From: Streptomyces olivochromogenes
GTDB taxonomy: Bacteria; Actinomycetota; Actinomycetes; Streptomycetales; Streptomycetaceae
DNA: 64,000 nt
Direction of reading: 5' to 3'
Assembly: GCF_001514115.1 (NCBI RefSeq)
Contig: NZ_KQ948451.1
Span: 1,076,109 to 1,140,108 of the forward strand
The position numbers and the translations under genes were made by a program. Below, one piece after another: positions 8,102 through 18,688 of the stretch. The notes beneath the pieces are model-generated. The model was given only the letters and a program-made list of their open reading frames with translations. It ran no database searches and was not told the DNA's origin. Positions within the stretch are counted from its first letter, which is position 1. Each line of letters begins with the position of its first letter.

Positions 8102-9404
8102 CGGCGGCCTCCCTCGGGGCGGGGATGTGGTGGCGGGCGTGGACGGGTCGCACCAGCTCATTGGCGACGAACCCGATGACCAGCAGTCCGATCATGATCA
8201 GGAACGAGGTGTCGTAGAGCTGCGCACCGTGTTTGCCCGCCTCCTTCTGGTGGTCCGCGATCCAGTTGACGATCAGCGGGCCGAGGACGCCGGCCGTGGA
8301 CCAGGCGGTGAGCAGCCGGCCGTGGATGGCGCCGACCTGGTAGGTGCCGAAGAGGTCCTTCAGGTAGGCGGGAATCGTCGCGAAGCCGCCGCCGTAGAAG
8401 GAGAGGATCACCAGGGCGCAGACGATGAACAGGGGCTTGGAGGAGTCCCCGAACTGCGAGATCAGCAGATACATGATCGCGCCCACGCCGAGGTAGACGC
8501 GGTAGATGTTCTTGCGGCCGATCAGGTCGGACGTGGAGGACCAGCCGATCCGGCCCGCCATGTTCGCGGCCGAGAGCAGCGCCACGAAGCCCGCGGCGGC
8601 GGACACCGACACCGGGGTGGAGGTGTCCGCGAAGAAGTCCGTGATCATCGGGGCGGCCTTCTCCAGGATGCCGATGCCCGCGGTCACGTTCATGCAGAGC
8701 ACGACCCACAGGCACCAGAACTGCGGGGTGCGCACGGCGCTGTTCGCGGACACCTGCACCCCGTCGAGCGGCGCGGGTCCGGCCTTGACCGGCGGTTTGT
8801 CGCCGCGCGGCACCCGCACCAGCAGGACGCCGAGCGTCATGAAGACGGCGTACGACAGCCCGTGTACGAGGAAGGCGAGCGCGATGCCGGAGGAGTCGGA
8901 ACCGAAGGACTTCAGCATCTGCGCGGACCATGGCGAGGCGATGAGCGCACCGCCGCCGAAGCCCATGATCGCGATGCCGGTGGCCATGCCGGGCCGGTCC
9001 GGGAACCACTTGATCAGGGTCGACACGGGTGAGATGTAGCCGATGCCGAGGCCGATCCCGCCGACGAAGCCGTAGCCGAACACGATCAGCCAGTACTGCT
9101 CGGTGGCGGCGCCGAGCGAGGCGATCAGGAAGCCGGTGGAGAAGCAGACCAGGGCGACGGTCATCGCCCAGCGCGGTCCGTTGCGCTCGACGAGGGTGCC
9201 GCCGAACGCGGCGGACAGTCCGAGCATGACGATGCCGAGCTGGAAGGGCAGCGCGCTCTGGGTCCCGCTGAGGCCGAGCGCGGATTCGAGCGGCGGCTTG
9301 AAGACGCTCCAGGCGTACGCCTGGCCGATGGAGAGGTGGACGGACAGTGCGGCGGGCGGGACGAGCCAGCGGCTCCAGCCGGGTGGCGCGACAGGGGGAC
9401 TCAT
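8067..9404 (-). CDS. MFS carrier, oxalate:formate antiporter (OFA) family
   Basis: The protein is predicted to exchange a small carboxylate such as oxalate or formate across the membrane. It has 445 residues with about 12 transmembrane segments. Family features are the N-terminal VHLSIGQAYAWSVFKPPLE, the loop VERNGPRWAM after TM2, and the segment YGFVGGIGLGIGYISPVSTLIKWFPDRPGMATGIAIMGFGGGALI. A second-half loop, SDLIGRKNIYRVYLG, is also present. I chose the ATG at 9402-9404; the open frame runs 130 codons further upstream but with no membrane protein character. Its neighbours (FCD regulator and, 3.7 kb away, a formate dehydrogenase operon) fit formate or oxalate use, although no oxalyl-CoA genes are in the window. 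Confidence 0.85.
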   Translation of the reverse strand: MSPPVAPPGWSRWLVPPAALSVHLSIGQAYAWSVFKPPLESALGLSGTQSALPFQLGIVMLGLSAAFGGTLVERNGPRWAMTVALVCFSTGFLIASLGAATEQYWLIVFGYGFVGGIGLGIGYISPVSTLIKWFPDRPGMATGIAIMGFGGGALIASPWSAQMLKSFGSDSSGIALAFLVHGLSYAVFMTLGVLLVRVPRGDKPPVKAGPAPLDGVQVSANSAVRTPQFWCLWVVLCMNVTAGIGILEKAAPMITDFFADTSTPVSVSAAAGFVALLSAANMAGRIGWSSTSDLIGRKNIYRVYLGVGAIMYLLISQFGDSSKPLFIVCALVILSFYGGGFATIPAYLKDLFGTYQVGAIHGRLLTAWSTAGVLGPLIVNWIADHQKEAGKHGAQLYDTSFLIMIGLLVIGFVANELVRPVHARHHIPAPREAADDDSVQPQQSA

Positions 9405-10227
9405 GATCCCGGACGATAGGAAGCGGTTGCCCGGTTGTGAAGCCGTTCGACACCAACTCGTCGACGGTATGCGGTGAGCGGTATCCATCGCGCGACGAAC
9501 GGTCGGCGGGCCCTCACGGTGGTCCACGTTGGTGCGGCCACGAGCGGTAGTCGGCGAGCCAAGCGTTGATGAGTCCGGGTCTTGGCGCCGGGCCGATTCC
9601 TTGTTGGCGACTATGCCGATGGGTAGTTGGCGAGCGGGGACGTGATGCGGGCTCGGGTGGGTGACGGGCCCTGGTGTCCGGCTCGTTGCTCGTGGGTGCG
9701 GTGCCCACGGCCCGCGCGTGTTCGACCGGTCCCGCGTCGAGGTGCGGCCCTGGCACCGACTCAAGACATTGGTTCCACGAAGTTCTCGCACGGCTTCCGA
9801 TGCAGGCGGTCGGACGGTACTTCAGGCGGAGGCGGAGGCCACGAAGAACGGAATGGCGACGAGGAAGCGGCCGGCCTCGGCGCGTCGGCGCTGTTCGGCG
9901 AGCCACTCGTCCGCCTGGTCACGGCCGACGGCGCCGCCGGCGCAGGCCGGCTCGGCGAGCCTCGCGAGCAGCGGCAGCATCGCGGGGTCGGTGAACACGC
10001 CGGTGTGCACCTCGACCGTGACATCGTCGAATCCGCCAGCCGGGAGCAGGCTGCGGTACTGACGGAGACCCGTCCGGCACTGCCGACCCCCGTTTCTCCC
10101 CGGACCTGGTACCCGTCTTCAGCACCCCGAAGTTCGTGGGACCGGAGCCCGGCGGGACGGGCAGATCCGCTATGTCGGCCCCTCAAGCGTGGACCGTCCC
10201 GCCGGATCCGACTTCCCCTAGGACTGA
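9405..10227. other. Long non-coding stretch with decayed sequence
   Basis: No intact gene with plausible codon use was found over about 820 bp. Part of it (9822-10068, minus strand) matches the C-terminus of a methyltransferase and is listed separately. The rest (9405-9821, 10069-10227) shows nothing I can identify. Confidence 0.6.
9822..10068 (-). pseudogene. C-terminal remnant of a SAM-dependent methyltransferase
   Basis: The minus-strand frame reads QYRSLLPAGGFDDVTVEVHTG and continues to a stop with WLAEQRRRAEAGRFLVAIPFF. This pattern (YR-LL--AGF-DV-VE and a final RF-A-PFF) is the usual tail of class I small-molecule methyltransferases. Upstream of about 10068 the similarity stops abruptly and no SAM-binding motif is present, so only the last 80 residues survive. 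It neighbours a truncated glycosyltransferase, which suggests a degraded tailoring-gene island. Confidence 0.6.
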
Positions 10228-10766
10228 CTCGACGACTCTCGTTCCCGCGTCCTCGTACCGCTCGGCGCCGCCGACACCGATGTGGGGGCGCGCTTCCTGG
10301 GCGGGTGCCTGGCATCCGTGCGTGAACGGACCGACCGGCTGCAGGAGGTGATCGTCGACCCGGGCCGCGCGCTCGGCGCCGACACCCACGACAAGGACGT
10401 CCTCGTTCTCCCCTCGGTCCCTCAACTCCCGCTCCTGGAACGGGTGGACGCGGTAACCTGCCACGCCAGTCACAACAACACCATGTGCGAGGCCCTCTGG
10501 CACGCCGTCCCCCTCGTCGTAGCTCCCATCCGCGATGACCAGCCGGTCGTGGCCGGACAGGTGACCGACGCGGGCGCGGGCGTCAGGGTCCGGTTCGGCC
10601 AGTCAACGCCGGGCGGCTGGGCACCGCTCTGGACGCCGTACTTCACGATCCCGCCCATCGCGCGGCAGCCGTCCGGATCCGCACGGCGTTCCGCGCGGCC
10701 GGCGGCAGCGGGGCGGCCGCGACCCACCTGGAGCGGTCAATGCGCGCTCCCAAGGAGGACCAGTGA
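10228..10766 (+). pseudogene. Truncated, frameshifted MGT-type glycosyltransferase
   Basis: The C-terminal nucleotide-sugar-binding domain of a macrolide-type glycosyltransferase is recognisable: RVLVPLGAADTDVGARFLGG, LPSVPQLPLLERVDAVTCHA, then EALWHAVPLVVAPIRDDQPVVAGQV. After a net one-base loss near 10610, the next frame carries RLGTALDAVLHDPAHRAAAVRIRTAFRAAGG and ends at 10764-10766. There is an in-frame stop at 10225-10227 and no N-terminal acceptor domain, so it is not functional. Its stop overlaps the GTG of the following methyltransferase, a relic of translational coupling. A sequencing error could explain the frameshift but not the missing N-terminus. Confidence 0.78.
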
Positions 10767-11866
10767 GCAACGACCGCAAGAACCGCACCCACGAGCACGA
10801 GCCCGCGTCCCCGGGCCGAGCCGAGCAGGTCGCCGCGCTGCGCCCGGTCTACCGGGCAGACCTCGCCGAAGGCCTGGACCGCTTCTTCGAACCCCCGCGC
10901 GACACCTGCCCGTGGTGCGGCTCGACCCGGTTGGCGACGCGGCTGCGCACCTCGGACCTGATCCAGCACAAGCCAGGCCGCTTCGTCCTCGACCGGTGTG
11001 AGGGATGTCGGCACACCTTCCAGAACCCGCAGCTCAGCGAGGCCGGCCTGGAGTTCTATTACCGCGATTTCTATGACGGCCTGGGCGAGAAGCAGCTCGC
11101 CATGACCTTCGCGAGCCGGACGAAAATGTACGTGCAGCGTGCCGAGTCCCTGGTCCCCTTCGCCCCCACGCCCAAGGACTGGCTGGACGTCGGCACCGGT
11201 CACGGCCACTTCTGTGAGGCGGCCCGCACTGTCTTCCCGGACACGAGCTTCGACGGCCTCGACTTCACCGACGGCGCCGAACTCGCCGAGCGCGCCGGAC
11301 GCGTGGACCACGGCCACCGGAGCAGCTTTCCCGAGCTGGCTGAGCAACTCGCCGACGGCTACGACGTCGTCAGCATGTTCCACTACCTGGAGCACAGCAC
11401 GGAACCGGCCCGCGAACTTCAGGCGGCGTACCGGGCCGTCCGACCCGGCGGCCACCTGCTGATCGAGGTCCCGGACCCCGACAGCCGCTATGCCCGCCTT
11501 CTCGGCCGCTGGTGGCTGCCCTGGCTGCAGCCGCAGCACCTGCACTTCGTCCCGGTCGAGAACCTGCGTGCTCGTCTCACGGATCTCGGCTTCACGGTGG
11601 TCGCGGAGCAGCACGCCGAACCCCACGACCCCGTCGACCTGCTGGCCGCCGTCTGGTTTGCCCTGGACGCGGTCGCACCGCGTGACGACCTGCCCTGGCT
11701 GCCGGTTCCGCCGTCCCGCCTTCAGCGCATACTGCGCGCCATGACAGTGATCGCCGGCATCCCGGCCTTGCTCCTGGGCAGGCTGCTGGACCGCCTCGTC
11801 GTCAAACGCGTGGCCCGGCCCCTGGGTCTTTCCAATGCCTACCGGCTGGTGGCCCGCCGGGACTGA
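10763..11866 (+). CDS. Class I SAM-dependent methyltransferase with N-terminal zinc ribbon
   Basis: The 367-residue protein starts with a zinc-binding motif, CPWCG...CEGC (residues about 46-72), as in sugar C-methyltransferase-like proteins. A SAM-binding domain follows, with motif I DVGTGHGHFCEAA and the post-motif segments DVVSMFHYLEHSTEPARELQ and VRPGGHLLIEVPDPDS. It ends with a hydrophobic helix (MTVIAGIPALLLGRLLDRL) that could touch the membrane. The GTG at 10763 has AAGGAGG 5 bp upstream and overlaps the stop of the broken glycosyltransferase. Linkage to that gene suggests modification of a sugar or glycosylated product; the true substrate is unknown. Confidence 0.82.
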   Translation: MSNDRKNRTHEHEPASPGRAEQVAALRPVYRADLAEGLDRFFEPPRDTCPWCGSTRLATRLRTSDLIQHKPGRFVLDRCEGCRHTFQNPQLSEAGLEFYYRDFYDGLGEKQLAMTFASRTKMYVQRAESLVPFAPTPKDWLDVGTGHGHFCEAARTVFPDTSFDGLDFTDGAELAERAGRVDHGHRSSFPELAEQLADGYDVVSMFHYLEHSTEPARELQAAYRAVRPGGHLLIEVPDPDSRYARLLGRWWLPWLQPQHLHFVPVENLRARLTDLGFTVVAEQHAEPHDPVDLLAAVWFALDAVAPRDDLPWLPVPPSRLQRILRAMTVIAGIPALLLGRLLDRLVVKRVARPLGLSNAYRLVARRD

Positions 11867-11904
11867 CCCTCGCGACCCGTACCGTCCTGCGACGCCCTGC
11901 TGCG

Positions 11905-11932
11905 GGGCCCGGCGCGACCACGCACCGGGCCC
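11905..11932 (+). terminator. Candidate hairpin terminator after the methyltransferase
   Basis: GGGCCCGG (11905-11912) and CCGGGCCC (11925-11932) can pair with a 12-base loop, 38 bp after the methyltransferase stop. There is no T tract, as is common in Streptomyces. Confidence 0.45.
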
Positions 11933-11956
11933 GGCAGGCCGCGTACTCTCGGCTCC

Positions 11957-12367
11957 ATGCCCCGCCATACGAAGAAGCCCCGCCGGCTGGTCGTCGACGG
12001 GCGGGCGTACCTGTGGACGCTCCGCCACAGCCACCACGTGCTGGACAGCGGCCTATCCGCGGACTGCCGCGAGACGCTCACGCTGTACCCGCAGCCGGTC
12101 GGCACCGGCGGCCCGCTGCGCATCGTCTTCGCGGAGGGCCCTGGCCGATACGTCCCGGGCGGGTTCCCCATGGGCTCCGGGGACGTGGGGTACGTCCGGG
12201 GCGGCTCCCTGAACCTGCACGAACCGGGCGCCGTCCGGGCCCTGCTCGATGCGGCGTCGGCCCGCGGGTGGCAGCCGGGAGAGCTGTGGGCGGTTGAGGT
12301 CGACGGCTGGCCCCTGCTGGAGGCGGCGGCCGCCGCGCGAGCTGGTGACGCCCGGTCCCGCGGGTAG
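11957..12367 (+). CDS. Conserved hypothetical protein, 136 residues
   Basis: I cannot assign a function. The protein begins MPRHTKKPRRLVVDGRAYLW, contains GGPLRIVFAEGPGRYVPGGF and ends with an Ala/Arg-rich tail. It looks like a small soluble domain with alternating strands (LRIVF, ELWAVEVDGW) that resembles uncharacterised Streptomyces proteins opening with a VDGRxYLW motif. GC-rich third positions support real coding. No RBS of good quality precedes the ATG. It stands alone between a hairpin and a decayed region. Confidence 0.6.
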   Translation: MPRHTKKPRRLVVDGRAYLWTLRHSHHVLDSGLSADCRETLTLYPQPVGTGGPLRIVFAEGPGRYVPGGFPMGSGDVGYVRGGSLNLHEPGAVRALLDAASARGWQPGELWAVEVDGWPLLEAAAAARAGDARSRG

Positions 12368-13099
12368 GGGGTGACTCCGGCCTCCGCTCGGACAGGCCCA
12401 CCGCGTCGCGATCACTTCCCTACGTTTCCTACGTTCTTCCACGGGACTGGGCGAGCCCTTCGTGTGGTTGGACCACTCAGGAGCGTCGGGTGTGGCTTTG
12501 ACATCCGGGGCGGCCGCCGCATCCGGCCAAGAGCCGTCACGGCCCCCCGCACGGATTGGGGGCAGCACGGAGGACCGGACAGAGCCGCTCTCCTCTCCGG
12601 GAATCCCCGAGAGGAGAACACCCCTCGTGACCGTTCTTCACTTCTCCCCGGCCCTTATAGGCCGAGATGACCACCCGCAGGGTGACCGCACCAGCCCGGA
12701 GCCGATCGTCGCCCCATTCGACGCTGAGCACCTCCCGCGGGTGCTGCAACGCGGACGCTTCTTCCCCGCTGACGCCTGCTTCGGCCTGGTCTGCGGCATC
12801 CGACTCGACAGCCCACACCCGTCGACGTACTGACCACTGCCGACCGGCGGCGGCCGCGCGCTCCGGCCGGCTCACCAGCCCATTCTGAGCCGCATCGCCG
12901 GCTCCGAGTGAGTCCAGGTCATCCAGATGGCCACGGGCATGCTGTTTGAGGAAGCCGCATACCTCCTCGGCGTCCCCGAACGTGGTCCGTCGAGGTGCTG
13001 CGCGAAACCTTGCCGCCCGAAGTTCCATACTGTAGACAATATTTCGTCGACAGAGTTCGGCAGTTCCTCGGTACCCTCGACCGAACGGAGCGAGCCACA
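12368..13099. other. Decayed region upstream of the formate dehydrogenase operon
   Basis: No intact gene is supported over about 730 bp. In the plus strand, 12627-12833 reads DAEHLPRVLQRGRFFPADACF and stops. After stops, 12914-12985 reads VQVIQMATGMLFEEAAYLLGVP. This arrangement loosely recalls the end of transposition-associated TniQ-like proteins (tentative). The final 70 bp hold the operator-like site at 13029-13040 and the operon leader. Confidence 0.35.
13029..13040. promoter_or_regulatory. GntR/FCD-type operator upstream of the formate dehydrogenase operon
   Basis: ACTGTAGACAAT matches the palindromic FCD-class consensus ATTGT-NN-ACAAT at all but one position and lies 59 bp before the GTG of the first operon gene. 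Nine of its bases (ACTGTAGAC) recur, inverted, upstream of the GntR gene at 6727-6735. The surrounding bases are AT-rich, as expected for a promoter in this genome. Confidence 0.55.
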
Positions 13100-14071
13100 G
13101 TGAAAGTCGCCGTTCTCGGCGCCGGTGCGATCGGCGCCTACGTCGGCGCCGCGCTGCACCGCGCAGGCGCCGATGTGCACCTCATCGCCCGTGGACCGCA
13201 TCTTGCGGCCATGAGGCGGCACGGAGTCCAAGTCCTCAGTCCGCGTGGCGACTTCACCGCGCGCGCCCATGCCACCGACGACCCGGCCGAGGTCGGCCCG
13301 GTCGACTACGTCCTGCTCGGCCTGAAGGCCAACTCGTACGCGGCGTGCGGGCCGCTGATCGAGCCTTTGCTGCACGAGACCACGGCGGTGATCGCCGCCC
13401 AGAACGGCATCCCCTGGTGGTATTTCCACCGGCACGGCGGCCCGCACGACGGCCACCGTGTGGAGAGCGTGGACCCGGACGGCGCGGTCAGTGCGGTGCT
13501 CGCGCCCGAACGGGCCATCGGGTGTGTCGTGTACGCCGCGACCGAGCTGGAAGGGCCGGGCGTCGTACGGCACTTGGAAGGCACCCGGTTCTCCGTCGGC
13601 GAGCCCGACCGCACCCTCTCCGGGCGGTGCAATGCGTTCAGCGAGGCCATGACGGCCGGCGGCCTCAAGTGCCCGGTCGAACGGGATCTGCGCAACGACA
13701 TCTGGCTCAAGCTGCTCGGCAACATCTCCTTCAACCCGATCAGCGCGCTGTCCCGCGCGACGATGCGGCAGATGTGCCTGCACGGCGGCACCCGCAAGGT
13801 CATCGAGATCATGATGACCGAGACGCTCGCGGTCGCCGAGGCGCTCGGCTGCGAGGTGGGCGTCTCCATCGAACGGCGGCTGGCCGGCGCCGAGCGCGTC
13901 GGCGACCACCGCACCTCCACTCTCCAGGACCTGGAACGCGGCAAGCCGCTCGAACTGGACGTGCTGCTGTCGGCGGTCGTCGAGTTGGCGGACATCACCG
14001 GCGTCGAGGTGCCCACCCTGCGCACCGTCCACGCCATCTCGGACCTGCTCGCGCTGAGGAGCGCCGCATGA
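13100..14071 (+). CDS. 2-dehydropantoate 2-reductase (PanE/ApbA)-family protein
   Basis: Enzymes of this family reduce 2-oxo acids with NADPH. The 323-residue protein starts at GTG 13100 with a Rossmann motif at once (KVAVLGAGAIGAYVGAALHRAGADVHLIARG). It has the family's LGLKANS segment near residue 75, AAQNGIPWWYFH near residue 98, and the C-terminal domain with the catalytic Lys region NDIWLKLLGNISFNPISALSRAT. The ending HRTSTLQDLERGKPLELDVLLSAVVELA is also characteristic. GGAGCGAG precedes the GTG. Its stop overlaps the start of the FDH catalytic gene (ATGA), so it is translated as part of the FDH operon. A true pantothenate role is doubtful in this context; a 2-oxo acid linked to one-carbon metabolism is possible. 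Confidence 0.85.
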   Translation: MKVAVLGAGAIGAYVGAALHRAGADVHLIARGPHLAAMRRHGVQVLSPRGDFTARAHATDDPAEVGPVDYVLLGLKANSYAACGPLIEPLLHETTAVIAAQNGIPWWYFHRHGGPHDGHRVESVDPDGAVSAVLAPERAIGCVVYAATELEGPGVVRHLEGTRFSVGEPDRTLSGRCNAFSEAMTAGGLKCPVERDLRNDIWLKLLGNISFNPISALSRATMRQMCLHGGTRKVIEIMMTETLAVAEALGCEVGVSIERRLAGAERVGDHRTSTLQDLERGKPLELDVLLSAVVELADITGVEVPTLRTVHAISDLLALRSAA

Positions 14072-15987
14072 GGAAACGGGAATCGAAGATCTACGCCCGG
14101 CTCACGCACCCCCTGGTCCGTGACGCGCGCGACGAGCCCTTCCGGCGGGCCACCTGGGACGAGGCCCTGACCCGCGCGGCGGCGGGACTGAGCGCCGCCC
14201 GCGGCGCCTTCGGCCTGTTCTCCTGCGCCCGCGCGACCAACGAGATGAACTACGTGGCCCAGAAGTTCGCCCGGGTCGTGATGGGCACGAACAACGTCGA
14301 CTCCTGCAACCGCACCTGTCATGCCCCGAGCGTCGCGGGCCTGAGCGCCGCCTTCGGTTCCGGCGGCGGCACCTCCTCGTACGCGGAGGTCGAGGAGACC
14401 GACCTCATCGTGATGTGGGGCTCCAACGCCCGCTTCGCCCACCCGATCTTCTTCCAGCACGTGCTGAGGGGGATCAGGAACGGCGCCCGGATGTACGCGG
14501 TCGACCCGCGCCGTACGTCCACGGCCGAGTGGGCGGAGAGCTGGCTCGGTCTGAACGTCGGCACCGACATCCCGATGGCCCACGCGATCGGCCGCGAGAT
14601 CATCCACGCGGGCCTCGCCAACCACGCCTTCATCGAGCGGGCCACCAGCGGCTTCGAGGAGTACCAGGCGCTCGTCGAGCCCTGGACGCTGTCGCTCGCC
14701 GAGAAGGTGACGGGCGTACCGGCGGCGGCGATACGGCAGTTGGCGCACGCGTACGCCCGCGCCGAGCGCGCCCAGCTGTGCTGGACCCTCGGCATCACCG
14801 AGCACCACAACGGGACCGACAACGTCCGCGCGCTGATCAACCTGACCCTGCTGACCGGGCACGTGGGCCGCCACGGCTCCGGGCTCCAGCCCCTGCGCGG
14901 GCAGAACAACGTGCAGGGCGGCGGCGACATGGGCGCCATCCCCAACCGCCTCCCCGGCTTCCAGGACATCCTCGACCCCGCGGCTCGGCTGAAGTTCGAG
15001 TCCGCCTGGGACACCGTCATCCAGCCGCACTACGGGCTGAACCTGACGGAGATGTTCGAGGCCATGGAGGAGGGCACGCTCAAGGCGGTCTACTGCATCG
15101 GCGAGAACCCGGCGCAGTCGGAGGCCGACAGCGAGCAGGCGGTACGGCGGCTCGGCGCCCTCGACTTCCTCGTCGTCCAGGACATCTTCCTCACGAAGAC
15201 GGCCCAGTTGGCGGACGTGGTCCTGCCCGCGACCGCCGGCTGGGCGGAGACGGAGGGCACCACCACCAACAGCGAGCGGCGCGTGCAGCGCGTACGCGCG
15301 GCGGTCACACCGCCCGGTGAGGCCCGCGAGGACATCGACATCCTCTGCGACCTCGCCACGCGTCTCGGGCACGACTGGAAGTACACCGACGCCGAGGCCG
15401 TCTGGAACGAGCTGCGGTCGGTGTCGCCGGACCACTACGGGATGACGTACGAACGTCTGGCGGAGCACCAGGGCATCCAGTGGCCCTGCCCCGACACCGC
15501 GCGCCTCGAACCCACCTATCTGCACGGCAGGTTGTGGGCCTCGGACCCCGCCGAGCGGGGGCGGCCCGCGCCGTTCGGGATCGTCCAGCACGACCCGCCC
15601 GTGGATCTGACGGACGAGGAGTATCCGATCCGGCTCACCACCGGACGGCGGCTCGACTCGTACAACACCGGTGTGCAGAGCGGTGGTTTCGCCTCGCCGT
15701 TGCGGCGCGGCGAGTATGTCGAGCTCTGCCCGGAGGACGCCGAGCACTACGGGGTCGTGGTGGGCGAGGAGGTCCAGGTCTCCTCGCGCCGGGGATCCGT
15801 CGTGGCACCCGTGTGGATCGACACCGCGCTGCGGCCCGGCCTTGCGTTCATGACCATGCACTTTCCCGACGAGGTGGACACCAACCAGCTGACGATCGAG
15901 GCGAACTGCCCGATCGCGGGGACGGCGGAGTTCAAGGCGTCGGCCATCCGGATCGAGAAGCTGCCGGTCGCGACTCAAGTGAGGTGA
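14068..15987 (+). CDS. fdhA: Formate dehydrogenase alpha subunit, catalytic (C-terminal) half
   Basis: This chain carries the molybdenum or tungsten bis-MGD active site that oxidises formate to CO2. The 639 residues hold MGTNNVDSCNRTCHAPSVAGL, with the metal-ligand Cys84 (Sec in E. coli FdhF) and catalytic His85. MGD-binding motifs are also present (LIVMWGSNARFAHPI, PLRGQNNVQGGGDMG, LPATAGWAETEGTTTNSERRVQ, LTTGRRLDSYNTG). The molybdopterin dinucleotide-binding domain fills the last 120 residues. The N-terminal [4Fe-4S] Cys cluster that normally begins such proteins is absent; it sits on the C-terminus of the chain encoded at 17821-18681. The ATG overlaps the preceding stop by 4 bp. Confidence 0.92.
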   Translation: MRKRESKIYARLTHPLVRDARDEPFRRATWDEALTRAAAGLSAARGAFGLFSCARATNEMNYVAQKFARVVMGTNNVDSCNRTCHAPSVAGLSAAFGSGGGTSSYAEVEETDLIVMWGSNARFAHPIFFQHVLRGIRNGARMYAVDPRRTSTAEWAESWLGLNVGTDIPMAHAIGREIIHAGLANHAFIERATSGFEEYQALVEPWTLSLAEKVTGVPAAAIRQLAHAYARAERAQLCWTLGITEHHNGTDNVRALINLTLLTGHVGRHGSGLQPLRGQNNVQGGGDMGAIPNRLPGFQDILDPAARLKFESAWDTVIQPHYGLNLTEMFEAMEEGTLKAVYCIGENPAQSEADSEQAVRRLGALDFLVVQDIFLTKTAQLADVVLPATAGWAETEGTTTNSERRVQRVRAAVTPPGEAREDIDILCDLATRLGHDWKYTDAEAVWNELRSVSPDHYGMTYERLAEHQGIQWPCPDTARLEPTYLHGRLWASDPAERGRPAPFGIVQHDPPVDLTDEEYPIRLTTGRRLDSYNTGVQSGGFASPLRRGEYVELCPEDAEHYGVVVGEEVQVSSRRGSVVAPVWIDTALRPGLAFMTMHFPDEVDTNQLTIEANCPIAGTAEFKASAIRIEKLPVATQVR

Positions 15988-15988
15988 T

Positions 15989-17820
<1,832 letters not shown>

Positions 17821-17824
<4 letters not shown>

Positions 17825-18681
17825 CCGCGATACCGCTGGGAGTGCCGCGTCGGCTCGTCGAGTTCACCCTCGACGGGCAGGAGGTCCGGGTTCCGGAGGG
17901 CTCGACGATCCTCGACGCCTGCCGGGCGGCGGGCAAGGAGGTCCCCACCCTCTGCCAGGGCGACACGCTCACCCCCAAGAACGCCTGCCGGGTCTGTGTC
18001 GTCGAGCTCGAGGGCGCCCGTACCCTCGTCCCGGCCTGCTCGCGCAAGGCGGAGGCGGGCATGGAGGTGCGGACGGACACCGAGCGCGCCCGCCACAGCC
18101 GCAAGCTCGTCATCGAGCTCCTCGCCTCCTCGGTCGACTTGTCGACCACTCCGGAGGTGGCCGGGTGGATCAAGGAGTACGAGGCGAAACCGGACCGCTT
18201 CGGCCCCGACGCGGCGCGCCTCGACGAGGAGCCGAAGATCGACAACGGCCTCTACGTCCGCGACTACGACAAGTGCATCCTCTGCTACAAGTGCGTCGAC
18301 GCGTGTGGCGACCAGTGGCAGAACACGTTCGCGATCTCGGTCTCCGGGCGCGGATTCGACGCCCGGATCGCTGTCGAGCACGACGCCCCGCTGACCGACT
18401 CGGCGTGCGTGTACTGCGGCAACTGCATCGAGGTGTGCCCGACGGGAGCACTGTCCTTCAAGTCGGAGTTCGACATGCGCGCGGCGGGTACATGGGACGA
18501 GTCGGCGCAGACCGAGACGACGACGGTGTGCGCGTACTGCGGTGTGGGCTGCAACCTCACCCTGCACGTGCAGGACAATGAGATCGTGAAGGTCACCTCC
18601 CCGCACGACAACCCGGTGACCCACGGCAATCTCTGCATCAAGGGCCGCTTCGGCTACCAGCACGTACAGAACCGGGACTGA
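17821..18681 (+). CDS. Formate dehydrogenase alpha subunit, iron-sulfur (N-terminal) half
   Basis: The 286-residue protein is an electron-wire module. A [2Fe-2S] ferredoxin domain comes first (Cys45, 56, 59, 73), then two ferredoxin [4Fe-4S] motifs (Cys152/155/158/162 and Cys196/199/202/206). Last is the [4Fe-4S] domain of a molybdopterin oxidoreductase (Cys237/240/244 and Cys272, ending [18 protein letters not shown]). In one-chain FDH alpha subunits this sequence is followed at once by the segment that begins the protein at 14068 (RLTHPLVRD...WDEAL). The two genes therefore encode complementary halves, with the C-terminal half encoded first. The ATG overlaps the fdhB stop. Confidence 0.9.
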
Positions 18682-18688
18682 TCAGGAC

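Noticed and set aside
9514..9906. 130-codon minus-strand frame as a gene or transposase piece
   Set aside because: No transposase motif or terminal inverted repeat was found; composition is typical of random high-GC frames.
12462..12833. 123-codon plus-strand frame as an intact gene
   Set aside because: No ribosome site, low-complexity first half and no recognisable domain; at most its last part is a remnant.
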